Assembly (NCBI RefSeq): GCF_009733535.1
Contig: NZ_SMMI01000016.1
Location: 1-64,000, forward strand
Source: Sphingobacterium endophyticum
GTDB taxonomy: Bacteria; Bacteroidota; Bacteroidia; Sphingobacteriales; Sphingobacteriaceae
DNA: 64,000 bases
Reading direction: 5' to 3'
The notes under the pieces: model-generated
The model's database searches: none
Seen by the model: the letters and a program-made list of their open reading frames with translations, nothing else
What the model was told of the DNA's origin: nothing
Made by a program: the position numbers and the translations under genes
Shown: in pieces, positions 53,187-62,540 of the stretch
How positions within the stretch are numbered: position 1 is the first letter of the stretch
Layout of the letters: each line of letters begins with the position of its first letter

Positions 53187-54785
53187 ATGCACACTTTATT
53201 GCCGTTTATTCTGGTATTGGTCTTGTTGATTGTATTTTTGACCATTTGGGCAAATCAACTTAAAATTGCCTACCCAATCTTATTGGTTCTTGCAGGTTTA
53301 GGTATTAGTTTTATTCCTGGATTACCTGTAATAGAAATCGATCCAGATTTAATATTTCTTATCTTCCTTCCTCCATTGCTTTTTGAAGCTGCTTGGGGAG
53401 TCTCTTTCAAGGAAATGAAAAAGTGGTGGCGCATTATTGGAAGTTTTGCATTTCTTGTCGTGTTTTTTACGGCTTTCTTAGTAGCTATTATATCCAATCA
53501 AATTATCCCAGGTTTTAGTATAGCACTAGGATTTGTGCTTGGCGGAATTGTCTCTCCTCCTGACGCAGTAAGTACTGGAGCAATTACAAAATTTGTGAAA
53601 ATCCCTAAATCAACCTCTGCAATCTTAGAAGGTGAAAGTTTATTGAATGACGCTTCTTCACTTATAATCTTTCGATTTGCGTTGGTCGCAGTGGGTACAG
53701 GACAATTTATTTGGTATGAGGCTGGTCTTGATTTTCTTTGGATGCTCTTTGGCGGTGTAGGATTAGGCCTGTTAATTGGTCAAATCTTTATATGGATACA
53801 TCGACATCTGCCTACTGAACCTGCTTCTGATATCGCCCTTACTTTGATCACTCCGTATTTTATGTATTTTATTGCAGAGCAGATACATTGTTCGGGTGTC
53901 TTAGCTGTAGTTGCTGGAGGGCTTTATATGTCCAATAAAAGGCTGACATTTCTTGCAGCTACAAGTCGATTAAAAGGTGCATCCGTTTGGGAGAGCTTCG
54001 TCTTTCTCCTCAATGGAATGGTTTTCCTATTAATTGGATTAGACCTACCTGTGATCGTTGATGGCATAAGAGCACATGGTACACCACTAAGTACAGCAAT
54101 TGGATATGGTGTAATTATTACATTGGTTCTAATTGCTGCGAGAATGATTTCTGCATATGCTGCAATGTTTGCAACAATCATTTTTCGACCTCAAGTTGCA
54201 CATCAACAACAACTCAGCAGTAGAAGATGGTACACCCCACTCTTAATGGGTTGGACCGGAATGCGTGGAGTGGTTTCGTTGGCCGCAGCTTTAGCCATCC
54301 CTTTAACCTTACCTAATGGAGAAGTATTCCCGCATAGAAATCTTATCTTATTTATTACTTTCATCGCAATCCTATTAACATTAGTCATTCAAGGCCTTAC
54401 TCTACCCTATTTGATAGAAAAAACAAATTGGTTTAGAGGTCTTGAAAACGAAGATGAAATCCACAACAACACAAAATTGAAAATGAAACTAGGTTTAAAA
54501 TCTCATGTCTACAACTATGTTAAAGGAAGATATGAAACGCAATCCTCTGCTGATGAAGCAATGGAACGTATCCTAAAATATTGGGAAGATCAAACAAAAG
54601 TTCAGGACAATAGTTGGATGAATGGGGTAAGCAAACAGATATTACTAGATATCTTCGCTGAACAAAGAATTTATTTAACTACATTAAACAAAGATGAAGA
54701 ATTTGATGAAGAATTAATCCGTAAACAGATCTATCAAATTGACCTTGAGGAAGAAAGAATCCTTTTAGTATTTGGAAAACATTAA
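53187..54785 (+). CDS. Na+/H+ antiporter, CPA1 family
   Basis: The 532-aa protein has about 11-12 membrane helices with the CPA1 signatures FLPPLLFEAAWGV, GGIVSPPDAVSTGAI, ILEGESLLNDASSLIIF and GWTGMRGVVSLAAALAIP, and a 110-aa hydrophilic C-terminal tail. It exchanges Na+ (or K+) for H+ across the inner membrane. It is followed closely by a small cytoplasmic protein gene on the same strand (about 70 bases to the likely start). Confidence 0.95.
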   Translation: MHTLLPFILVLVLLIVFLTIWANQLKIAYPILLVLAGLGISFIPGLPVIEIDPDLIFLIFLPPLLFEAAWGVSFKEMKKWWRIIGSFAFLVVFFTAFLVAIISNQIIPGFSIALGFVLGGIVSPPDAVSTGAITKFVKIPKSTSAILEGESLLNDASSLIIFRFALVAVGTGQFIWYEAGLDFLWMLFGGVGLGLLIGQIFIWIHRHLPTEPASDIALTLITPYFMYFIAEQIHCSGVLAVVAGGLYMSNKRLTFLAATSRLKGASVWESFVFLLNGMVFLLIGLDLPVIVDGIRAHGTPLSTAIGYGVIITLVLIAARMISAYAAMFATIIFRPQVAHQQQLSSRRWYTPLLMGWTGMRGVVSLAAALAIPLTLPNGEVFPHRNLILFITFIAILLTLVIQGLTLPYLIEKTNWFRGLENEDEIHNNTKLKMKLGLKSHVYNYVKGRYETQSSADEAMERILKYWEDQTKVQDNSWMNGVSKQILLDIFAEQRIYLTTLNKDEEFDEELIRKQIYQIDLEEERILLVFGKH

Positions 54786-54855
54786 TAGCACATTACTTTT
54801 TTTAACAACAAAAAATATCCTCATCCGTTTATTAGTAATACCAAAAGAAAATATT

Positions 54856-55305
54856 ATGCCAACATTGGAACAAAGAATAGACGAATTAAATAGACAATTT
54901 GGATTTAAAGAAAATCCTGAAGATTTTAACTTTGAACTAAATCCAGAACGAATCGCCTATAAAAATGAAGCTCTAAGAACTAAAAACAGGGACCTATACA
55001 ATGAATACCTTGCTGATAATTATCCTAGGGAAATGGAAAGGGAAATGAGAGATTTTGACAATAAAGCGAATACTCTGGTACAAGTGAGCAAAGAGGAGGC
55101 TGAACAATTGTTTGCCGACAATAAAATAAATATGCTTAAAAGTGATATCAGTTACAAAGACCCTGATGCAATCTTTCAAATGAAAAAAATAAATGAAGAG
55201 GATTTAAATTGGCATTTGGAGGGACATGAATCTGATTTACTAAATGGAAATTCAAAGCCTTACGAAGCATTGGAAGGCAAAAGCGAAATTTGGTTATTAA
55301 AGTAA
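54856..55305 (+). CDS. Hypothetical cytoplasmic protein (149 aa)
   Basis: I choose the ATG at 54856 (MPTLEQRIDELNRQFGFKENP); the longer frame overlaps the antiporter and starts with an unlikely leader. The protein is mostly helical and charged, with EYLADNYPREMEREMRDFD and a C-terminal strand EIWLLK. No family is recognised. It may be co-transcribed with the antiporter and could modulate it, but that is a guess. Confidence 0.65.
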   Translation: MPTLEQRIDELNRQFGFKENPEDFNFELNPERIAYKNEALRTKNRDLYNEYLADNYPREMEREMRDFDNKANTLVQVSKEEAEQLFADNKINMLKSDISYKDPDAIFQMKKINEEDLNWHLEGHESDLLNGNSKPYEALEGKSEIWLLK

Positions 55306-55666
55306 TTATTAAATCAGAAATAGTTTCCTCCTAAAATATTTATTGCTGTTTTGAGGTTCCCATTATTGTCAAAAAAATTTCAATAATAATATTACCTGAT
55401 ATACAGAAAAAATTGAGGATTGTTACAAATCTGATTATTAATTATTTTTTTTCAATCCCACCTAAATTTACACAATACCACATTAAAACCTTTTTAATCA
55501 ATTAAATTTTAACTTATGTGGATTAATTTATTTAAATAAAAAAATAAGTTAAAACAATTTTATTGTAAATATTTATACTCTATAATTACTTTTGTATAAA
55601 TATTTAATTAATATGCTATTTCACACAGCTTTTAATTTTCTTCCAAATCAAAATCAGATTAGGAAG
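55306..55666. other. Intergenic leader region, no gene seen
   Basis: An AT-rich stretch of 360 bases without a plausible gene. It precedes the short peptide gene at 55667 and may contain its promoter, which I could not place with confidence. Confidence 0.5.
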
Positions 55667-55843
55667 ATGAAAAAGAAGAAAAAAGTTTACATCAGTCCTA
55701 CTATTAAATTACTCAATATCGATATGGAAGATGGTATTTCAGCTAGTTCCTACATATTGAAAACTGGAGGTGTAAATAATGAACCAAAAATAGAGGAATG
55801 GGAGAATTCAGCTAATAATAAATATAATAATTTCGACTTATAG
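55667..55843 (+). CDS. Short peptide preceding fimbrillin-like lipoprotein (58 aa)
   Basis: With an AGGA just upstream of ATG 55667 the gene encodes MKKKKKVYISPTIKLLNID, then MEDGISASSYILKTGG and an acidic/aromatic end (EEWENSANN, final FDL). In my memory of Bacteroidota genomes, short proteins of this shape (basic start, a P-x-I strand, an ME-GI-A-S segment, an EW motif and an FDL end) lie directly upstream of fimbrillin-type lipoproteins. No function is known. It is cytoplasmic or a precursor, with no signal peptide. It is 63 bases upstream of the fimbrillin-like gene on the same strand. Confidence 0.75.
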   Translation: MKKKKKVYISPTIKLLNIDMEDGISASSYILKTGGVNNEPKIEEWENSANNKYNNFDL

Positions 55844-55906
55844 CTTGTCTAATCCAAAACAAAAGTATCCTTCTAATTATCGTAAATTCCTTCTTTATAT
55901 AAATCT

Positions 55907-57628
55907 ATGAGAAATTTCACTGAATATCTTGTATTCCTCTTTTTTCTATTGACCTTTACTGCCTGTAATAAACCAAATGTAATTCCTGAAAATCCCCATG
56001 CATTAAAGAATAATAAAATTCATTTCTTTATAAAAGGGCTTGAAGATAATGTTGAGAGTAAAATGGTTGCAAATACCAAAACTATTAATACAAACTCCAA
56101 ATCAACTGAAATTTCAAGTAAAATCATTGATTTAAAAGAATTGGACGCAATAATATCCATTTCTGAAATGAACACCTTATCCAATCATCATTATTCTAAT
56201 GGGAAATTTGAACGTGAAAGTTATGCTATAAACAAATCCGAAAATAAAACAAAACAGGTTAATCCGCTAAATCATGGAAGTCACTACAGAATTGTCCTCT
56301 ATAAAACAGATCAAACAGGAAACCCAATTGAATTAGTTGATCAACAAGAAGGAATAATTGGGAATAATGCCATAGCCCTCTCTGCGTTGAGAAATACAAA
56401 TTATAGATGGTATGCATATACTTTCAATAACACTAACAGAATCAAGGAACTGAATGCTAATGAATCTAAAATTTTTGTACTACCATCAGGAAACAATGAT
56501 TTAAACCGACAAGACTTTGCCTATGCAACGGGGCTAATTAAGACTTCTAATGAAATTGGAGGGACAAATTCAATAAATAATATAGTCATGTCCAGAAAAT
56601 CTTCTAGAATTATCGTTGAAGTCAATTCAATAGGAATGTTTGCTGCTGTTGAATATGCCAGCCCAAAATTCAAGGATAAATCTGGTTTATATAAAGCAGA
56701 ATTTAATATTAAAACGGCCTCTTTTGAAAATTACTCTCCTATTTCAAATACCGATCATGTATTTAACTCACATAATTCGGGTTATTCTGTTCCCGTAGGA
56801 ATTGATTCTGTTCCTGAAGAGAACTGGAAAAGAAGATACACCTTCTATACCACATCTACAAAAAATGAAACACAACTTCAGGTTACTCTTGATACCCTTT
56901 GGATTATGAGTGAACGACTTCAAGAAAGAGGTGGACCAAAAGATTTTAGAAATAGAGAATTCCTAAATAAAACTTTTACAATCCCTAAGTTCTCCCCTGA
57001 ACCTGGAAAAAGCTATTTTATCTCAATAAAACTAGTAGAATCCGCTATAACTATTGGAGGAACACAATGGGCAAGGTCAAATGTTTACAGAGTTTCCGAT
57101 ACTCCGCTATCTTCCGATAGATTCTGGAATTACAGATTTCGGTATGATAATCCAGTTTATGAATTGATGTCTGCAGTACCCAGTCAAACGGATTTCTTCC
57201 AAAATGATATCTATGTTTTAAATGGGAAAAATATTTACGAAAGAATTTACCCAGAAGGTGTATGGGACCTGCCTACCGTTTCCGATTTTGAACAATTAGA
57301 TAATTTTAAAGACAAGGGTATCATTATCAAAAACAATGGCTGGAGTTTATGGATCACTCCCCCAATTCCTCCTATTGGAGCTCCATCCTATCCACATTCC
57401 TACTTAGTATTCGCTCCAAATGGCTATAAATTAAATCCTAATTCTGCTATCTTAGAATATTATCCCAACAACTCTAACTATCGTTCCACAAAAGGGTATT
57501 GGAGAACTAAGGCCCAATCCACATTTGCTCAAATCAATTTCTCCAGATCACAAGGGACCATGATTGAAATGCAAACCTATCCTTCAAGTCGAAATGCTTG
57601 TATACGTTGCATCAGAAAAAAAATATAG
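55907..57628 (+). CDS. Fimbrillin-like lipoprotein with FISUMP-like C-terminus
   Basis: The 573-aa protein has a lipobox (LLTFTAC, C20), a fimbrillin-like N-terminal region of beta-rich domains (about 35-380, including YRIVLYKTDQTGNPIELVDQ and RWYAYTFNNTN), and a C-terminal domain with YPEGVWDLPTVSDFEQLDNF, like the FISUMP major-paralogous domain. This architecture suits surface-displayed pilus-like or adhesin proteins in Bacteroidota. It follows the short peptide gene and is convergent with GH172, with 19 bases between stops and no visible terminator. Confidence 0.82.
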   Translation: MRNFTEYLVFLFFLLTFTACNKPNVIPENPHALKNNKIHFFIKGLEDNVESKMVANTKTINTNSKSTEISSKIIDLKELDAIISISEMNTLSNHHYSNGKFERESYAINKSENKTKQVNPLNHGSHYRIVLYKTDQTGNPIELVDQQEGIIGNNAIALSALRNTNYRWYAYTFNNTNRIKELNANESKIFVLPSGNNDLNRQDFAYATGLIKTSNEIGGTNSINNIVMSRKSSRIIVEVNSIGMFAAVEYASPKFKDKSGLYKAEFNIKTASFENYSPISNTDHVFNSHNSGYSVPVGIDSVPEENWKRRYTFYTTSTKNETQLQVTLDTLWIMSERLQERGGPKDFRNREFLNKTFTIPKFSPEPGKSYFISIKLVESAITIGGTQWARSNVYRVSDTPLSSDRFWNYRFRYDNPVYELMSAVPSQTDFFQNDIYVLNGKNIYERIYPEGVWDLPTVSDFEQLDNFKDKGIIIKNNGWSLWITPPIPPIGAPSYPHSYLVFAPNGYKLNPNSAILEYYPNNSNYRSTKGYWRTKAQSTFAQINFSRSQGTMIEMQTYPSSRNACIRCIRKKI

Positions 57629-57647
57629 CAGCTATGGAAATCAATTA

Positions 57648-59603
57648 TTACAAATCAGAAATTTTTTCCAAGAAAATTCTATCCAATTCAAATTCATTTC
57701 CTTTCTCTCCCTGCTTACGAATATGGAATGTAACCGAATTTGTTTGTTTACTAATTTTTATGGTTCCCATTTCAATTTTTTGATTCAATTTTTCTTCCGC
57801 TCCTTGGCTAGACTTCCAATCAGAAATCATTTTTTGTCTTTGCCAAATTGCAAATTCAGCTCCGTTATTTTTTTCAAAATAGGATATAGATAACTTATAT
57901 ACGCCTTCAGGAATATCATTCAGCATCACACGAACAATATGGTGTCCATCCGGCTGCATTCTCAAACCTCGATCATGTTTCACAACAGCTCCCCCACCTA
58001 AGGTAATATCCATTAATTGAGGAAAATACTCATGTTCCTTTGGCAAATAAACTTCCCTGAGCTCTTCTGTAGGTTCAGTCTTTGATTGCAGCGGTTCTGA
58101 TCCATAATACATTGCAATTGATGTATAGTCTACCGGAAATTCATTTCCTTCTGGTCCATGCTCTATAACATGATTAATCTCCTCTTCAAATGGCATTTTA
58201 TCCAACATAAAGAAACGATAGCCGCCGGTCCTGCCCATTGGTAAACTGTAATCTAACGATCCATGAATAGGTAAACTAATGCCTCTATCCCATCTATCTA
58301 GTAATGCATACCAACCCCCATTATAATAATCTTCTGACCCAGTTCCATGCATCCTTTGTTTTCCGTCAATGTGGGTTACATCGTCTCCCTCAAAAAACAA
58401 AGTCATCCCTGGCCGAAGCGCTTGAGCCAAATGAATAGTACCTATATAATGCCCTTTTCCTTTGGTTTTTAAAAATTCATAGTAATGTCCTTCTGCTGGT
58501 TTATTTCGATGCCATACGGAATAGAATTTCCCTTCCTTGGACTTATCCCTACTCTCCGTATTATAAAATACTTTGGCTTTTACCGATATCGCAGGCTGTA
58601 AAGACCCTTCCCTTTTTTTATAAATCAACTTCAATTCTGCAGATTCATCAAATGGCATAGGAATATAACTGTAATTCAAACTACCTTTACTTCCCATTAA
58701 TAAACTCCGCATTGCCCTTTTTCCAAATGCATAACCAAAAAAATCTGCCAACGGAGCATAAATAGCTTCCGTTCCTTCAGAATCCCATGTCCCTGACAAA
58801 ATAATATCCTTGTGCATTCCCTCAAAAGAGGATCCTCCATCCAATTCAATCCCTAAAATTCTACCTCCATTTGCTGCTTTAAAAAAACTTAATTCCTCCC
58901 CAGGATTTATAACAAAATTCTTCTCCTCAATTTCCAAACCTGTAGATTTCCCTTTTGAAAATAATGCTGAATTTGGATTTACATCCGTATATATTTTGGA
59001 TACCTCCTCAATTTTTAGCTTTTCTTCCGGAGTAAAATTCCCAGTGTATGAATCCACATTCTTATGATTTAGTTTCCGATTTTGGATTTGAAGAAATAAT
59101 ATCTTCTCCCCTTCAAAAACAATCTTTAAAGATTTTTTATATAAAATCGGCATATAGGTAAAATAGCCTCCTACCTCATTCCCAGATATCCCCTTTACAA
59201 AAGGGAATACATTCCCTGAGAACAAATCTGAAAAACGCAATCTCAATCTTGCTTTCTTCTCTCCATCAAAATAAAATGAAACAGTATCATCTGTAGGTGT
59301 AGGAGTCCAAATTCTATTGACAACTCCCGGTCCTGAAAAATCAGCTATGACCAAATCTTTCCCCTCCTTTCTAATAAACGAATATGCCCCTCCAAACCCG
59401 TCATCATTCTTTCCCGTTCTATCATAACTTGAAATCTGTTCTAGATATTCCCCAGTTCGAAAATTTGGCAATAAATCTGCCCGAATTAAATTTTCCAATT
59501 CTGTTGTAAAACTATAGCTTGACTTTTGGGCAACCGCTCCTATAGAAAATATTAAACCGAAGAAAATGGTTAAAGCAATTGATAAAGGTTTTATTCTAAT
59601 CAT
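57648..59603 (-). CDS. Glycoside hydrolase family 172 (DUF2961)
   Basis: The 651-aa exported protein (signal LSIALTIFFGLIFSIGAVAQ) is of the DUF2961 family, now GH172, whose studied members act on difructose dianhydride, arabinofuranosides or D-arabinan. Motifs include GFGGAYSFIRKEGKDLVIADFSGPG, and MHGTGSEDYYNGGWYALLDRWDRG with the acidic residues of the active site, and a jelly-roll C-terminal region. With the GH43 gene upstream it forms a likely arabinan or fructan degrading pair. The exact specificity is unclear. Confidence 0.92.
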   Translation of the reverse strand: MIRIKPLSIALTIFFGLIFSIGAVAQKSSYSFTTELENLIRADLLPNFRTGEYLEQISSYDRTGKNDDGFGGAYSFIRKEGKDLVIADFSGPGVVNRIWTPTPTDDTVSFYFDGEKKARLRLRFSDLFSGNVFPFVKGISGNEVGGYFTYMPILYKKSLKIVFEGEKILFLQIQNRKLNHKNVDSYTGNFTPEEKLKIEEVSKIYTDVNPNSALFSKGKSTGLEIEEKNFVINPGEELSFFKAANGGRILGIELDGGSSFEGMHKDIILSGTWDSEGTEAIYAPLADFFGYAFGKRAMRSLLMGSKGSLNYSYIPMPFDESAELKLIYKKREGSLQPAISVKAKVFYNTESRDKSKEGKFYSVWHRNKPAEGHYYEFLKTKGKGHYIGTIHLAQALRPGMTLFFEGDDVTHIDGKQRMHGTGSEDYYNGGWYALLDRWDRGISLPIHGSLDYSLPMGRTGGYRFFMLDKMPFEEEINHVIEHGPEGNEFPVDYTSIAMYYGSEPLQSKTEPTEELREVYLPKEHEYFPQLMDITLGGGAVVKHDRGLRMQPDGHHIVRVMLNDIPEGVYKLSISYFEKNNGAEFAIWQRQKMISDWKSSQGAEEKLNQKIEMGTIKISKQTNSVTFHIRKQGEKGNEFELDRIFLEKISDL

Positions 59604-59750
59604 AAACTTGGATTTAGATTGGTGTTTTAAAAAAATTAAACGTTTAAGCTATCTCAATATAGCGAAAATTTCTGAAAATGAGCCCGAAATGATTTAATAT
59701 CAAACGCTTGATAGAATCGTAATAATTATGCCTAATTATTATTGCAACAA

Positions 59751-61283
59751 TTAATATTTTATTTCAAAAGTTTGAAAAACTGCCTTTTCCTGCTCTTCTC
59801 CTTTAACATGAATTCCTGGTCGTGGGCTCCTATCCCATGGTGCTAAGTTTTTTATGCTAAAAGAAACGTTGTCATAACCCGTAATCAATTTCCAATCAGT
59901 TGATCCAAATCTGTAATAAACCTTAACACTAAAATCTTCTTCAGTTTTTACCTTAAGTTCTATTTGAGATATTTTAGGAAGTTCGATCTTGTTTAAGATA
60001 TTAAATTTACCTTCTTCTGCCTGCCAAATTTGAAGCTGATTATTTTGAACCCCAACCCCAATTCCTTTATTAACATCTCCATAAATTACAATTCCTTTTA
60101 AAGCATTTGGGGCGGATTTTACCAAATCAATTTTACTTATTATTTCATATTTCTTGCTTTCAGGTTTCCAAGTTAACACAGTTCCAATTTTATTGTCACC
60201 AATTAATTTCCCCGACAGAACCAATCCATTTTGATTGAGATCCCACTTTGGGTCTGAATATCTAAAATCCCATTGGGCAAAGACTCCAGATTTATTCATT
60301 TTTCTAAAATCAAAAGAGAATCCATTTCCTCGATTATTTGATTGGTTTGGAATAAATTCAAAAACTGGATCACCATGGTCAGACCACAGCAATTTTGCTA
60401 TGAGTCCCTCCCTACCTGTATAAACGTGGTCTTTTTTGCTATACCCATGAAATAGATAATAATATTCTCCTTGTTTATCTTGAACGAAAGTTCCATGCCC
60501 CATACATTTCCAATCCTCATTATTTCCTAGTAAAACAGTCTCACCAACATCTTCGTAGGGACCGTGAAGTGACTTTGAGCGAACTGCCTGAACATGGTAA
60601 TCACAACCTGGACCACAGCATGCCCCTGCTGAATAAAACATATAGTAATAACCATCCCTTTTTATAAAGCTCTGTCCTTCGATCCCAATTCTAGCCGTAT
60701 CCAATAATAAACTAAATGGTTCTCCCTCCAACTGCAATCCATCATTTGACAACTTACTTCCTAAAAGTTCGATCGGTCGCTTATCCAACCCATAAGCTTT
60801 CCAAGTCATGTATAGATCCTCACCTTCCTGAATAACATAGGCATCTATAGACTCTGTACCATAGGCGACTACAATTCCTTTATCTACAAACTCTCTATCC
60901 GGATATTTAGAAACAGCAACTCCAATGCAGGAAACACCATCGCTTTTGCGCTTTGCCGAATAATACATATAGTATAACCCGTTGTGGTAAAAGTACTCCG
61001 GTGCCCAAAACGAAGATCCTACCCATTCTGGTGTCTCATTGAAAACAAACCCTTCTTGCTTCCATTCTCTTAAATCTTTTGATGAGAAAATTGGTAAATG
61101 GGGCGCCCATTCACTTGAAGTGCCAACAGCGTAATATTTTCCATTTGCGTATATGATAGACGGATCTGGATAATCTCCAGCGATACTTGCCTTAGACTGT
61201 GCTTGAGATAAATTGCCTATTGAGATCTGTATGAAAAACAGTAAAACGCCTAATACTCCTGTAAATGAAAGATTCTTTAACAT
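59751..61283 (-). CDS. Glycoside hydrolase family 43
   Basis: The 510-aa exported protein has a signal peptide (FTGVLGVLLFFIQISIGNLSQAQ) and the GH43 five-bladed propeller with general base D40 in DYPDPSII, pKa modulator Asp in ESIDAYVI and acid Glu in IGIEGQSFIK. A beta-sandwich domain follows (about 330-510). Family members cleave L-arabinose or D-xylose linkages. It precedes the GH172 gene by 148 bases on the same strand. A CCGPGCDYH segment is an unusual cysteine-rich loop. Confidence 0.93.
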   Translation of the reverse strand: MLKNLSFTGVLGVLLFFIQISIGNLSQAQSKASIAGDYPDPSIIYANGKYYAVGTSSEWAPHLPIFSSKDLREWKQEGFVFNETPEWVGSSFWAPEYFYHNGLYYMYYSAKRKSDGVSCIGVAVSKYPDREFVDKGIVVAYGTESIDAYVIQEGEDLYMTWKAYGLDKRPIELLGSKLSNDGLQLEGEPFSLLLDTARIGIEGQSFIKRDGYYYMFYSAGACCGPGCDYHVQAVRSKSLHGPYEDVGETVLLGNNEDWKCMGHGTFVQDKQGEYYYLFHGYSKKDHVYTGREGLIAKLLWSDHGDPVFEFIPNQSNNRGNGFSFDFRKMNKSGVFAQWDFRYSDPKWDLNQNGLVLSGKLIGDNKIGTVLTWKPESKKYEIISKIDLVKSAPNALKGIVIYGDVNKGIGVGVQNNQLQIWQAEEGKFNILNKIELPKISQIELKVKTEEDFSVKVYYRFGSTDWKLITGYDNVSFSIKNLAPWDRSPRPGIHVKGEEQEKAVFQTFEIKY

Positions 61284-61559
61284 AGGTTTTGGAATTGATT
61301 ATTTGCAAATTAATAATTTAATTCAATATGTTATAGCTCAATAAACTCAAAAGCTAAATAGTTTAAGCATATTATATAACTCACAATACTCTCCAATTTA
61401 CTGGTTCATCTATATTTGTAATCTCTTTATCAGATTCTATCATAAAATTAGTTTTAATGAATGTTTTTGATAATTTTTGATAATCAGTCCAAATTTTACA
61501 AACCTTTCTGTTAAATAAAATACAAAAGGTTTAAATATTAGCTCTTAAACACATCCATT

Positions 61560-62123
61560 ATGTTTAGTAAAATCATTAAAGAAGAAACTAAAACTGCACA
61601 TCAACAGGTTGAAGCCAAGATAGTAAGACAAATTAAAGCGATTAAAAATGAAGCTGAATATGCAGATCTGTTAAAAGGCTTTTATGCTTTTTTTTCTGCT
61701 GTTGAAGCGGAAACTGAACCTTATATCAGCACTGAAATATTACCAGATAAATTAAATAGAAGAAATTCAACTTTTATCAAAAAAGACATCGAAAGTTTAG
61801 GGTTTGAGATTGATAATTTGCCCCCAGCGAATGCCCCTAAACCCAATTCAGTTCTTGAAGCACTAAGCTCCATGTATGTATTAGAAGGATCAATAATGGG
61901 AGGACCTTATATAATTCAAATGCTAAAAAAGGCAGGCATTCAAAGAGGTTTCTCTTTTTTTGAAGGATATGCTGAACAAAGTCAAAATATGTGGAATGCA
62001 TTCACTTCTGTACTAAATCAACACGCAAATAATCATTTAAATCATACAAATGCAATTGAAATAGCTAATAAAACCTTTTATAATTTTGCTGATGTATTTC
62101 ATAATGAAAACATACATTTATAA
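61560..62123 (+). CDS. Biliverdin-producing heme oxygenase
   Basis: The 187-aa protein is a helical heme oxygenase of the bacterial BphO/HmuO type. The proximal heme ligand is H14 (KTAHQQVEAKI), and the distal glycine-rich helix is VLEGSIMGGPYI (about 114-125). It opens heme to biliverdin, iron and CO. The window's bacteriophytochrome needs biliverdin, so the two are probably functional partners despite lying 50 kb apart. It may also serve iron acquisition. It is cytoplasmic and divergent from GH43. Confidence 0.9.
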   Translation: MFSKIIKEETKTAHQQVEAKIVRQIKAIKNEAEYADLLKGFYAFFSAVEAETEPYISTEILPDKLNRRNSTFIKKDIESLGFEIDNLPPANAPKPNSVLEALSSMYVLEGSIMGGPYIIQMLKKAGIQRGFSFFEGYAEQSQNMWNAFTSVLNQHANNHLNHTNAIEIANKTFYNFADVFHNENIHL

Positions 62124-62214
62124 CCGCAAATACATCTTTCAAAGATTATCAACAGGCAAATACCAACCCTTTACAATTAAATTAGCGTAAATTCGTGTTT
62201 TCAAATTTAGACTT

Positions 62215-62418
62215 ATGAGTGACCCTAATTCAAGAGCAAATATTAAAGCTGGAATCCTTGTCAATATTATCCTAAAAAAGGACCAAAGATCTGGAAATCT
62301 TACCGAAGGAATTGTTAAAGACATTCTTACCTCAGCACCATACCATAGCCGAGGCATTAAAGTTAGACTTACTGATGGTCAGATTGGTAGGGTAGCTGAG
62401 ATTTTAGAAGAAGATTAA
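62215..62418 (+). CDS. ywbE: YwbE family protein
   Basis: The 67-aa protein matches the YwbE (DUF2196) family along its length: RANIKAGILVNIILKKDQRSGNLTEGIVKDILT and HSRGIKVRLTDGQIGRVAEIL. This is a small SH3-like basic domain of unknown function. It lies alone, about 90 bases after the heme oxygenase gene. Confidence 0.9.
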   Translation: MSDPNSRANIKAGILVNIILKKDQRSGNLTEGIVKDILTSAPYHSRGIKVRLTDGQIGRVAEILEED

Positions 62419-62452
62419 TAGCATTCTAACAACAACGTGACATTGTAATTCG

Positions 62453-62480
62453 TTTAGTCCCTTTTAATTGGCTATGTTTG
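62453..62480 (+). promoter_or_regulatory. Probable FemAB-gene promoter
   Basis: TTTAG (62453) and TATGTTTG (62473-62480) form a -33/-7 pair at 20-base start-to-start spacing. The -7 element covers the TTG that starts the longest frame, so the true start must lie downstream, supporting ATG 62541. Confidence 0.5.
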
Positions 62481-62540
62481 CCTCTTTTTAGCACAGACAA
62501 TGGAAATAATTTCATCAAAGTCTGTGAAAGAGATACAATC

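Noticed and set aside
61460..61490. Tandem TTTTTGATAAT-like repeat upstream of heme oxygenase
   Set aside because: Two short AT-rich copies are expected by chance in this composition.
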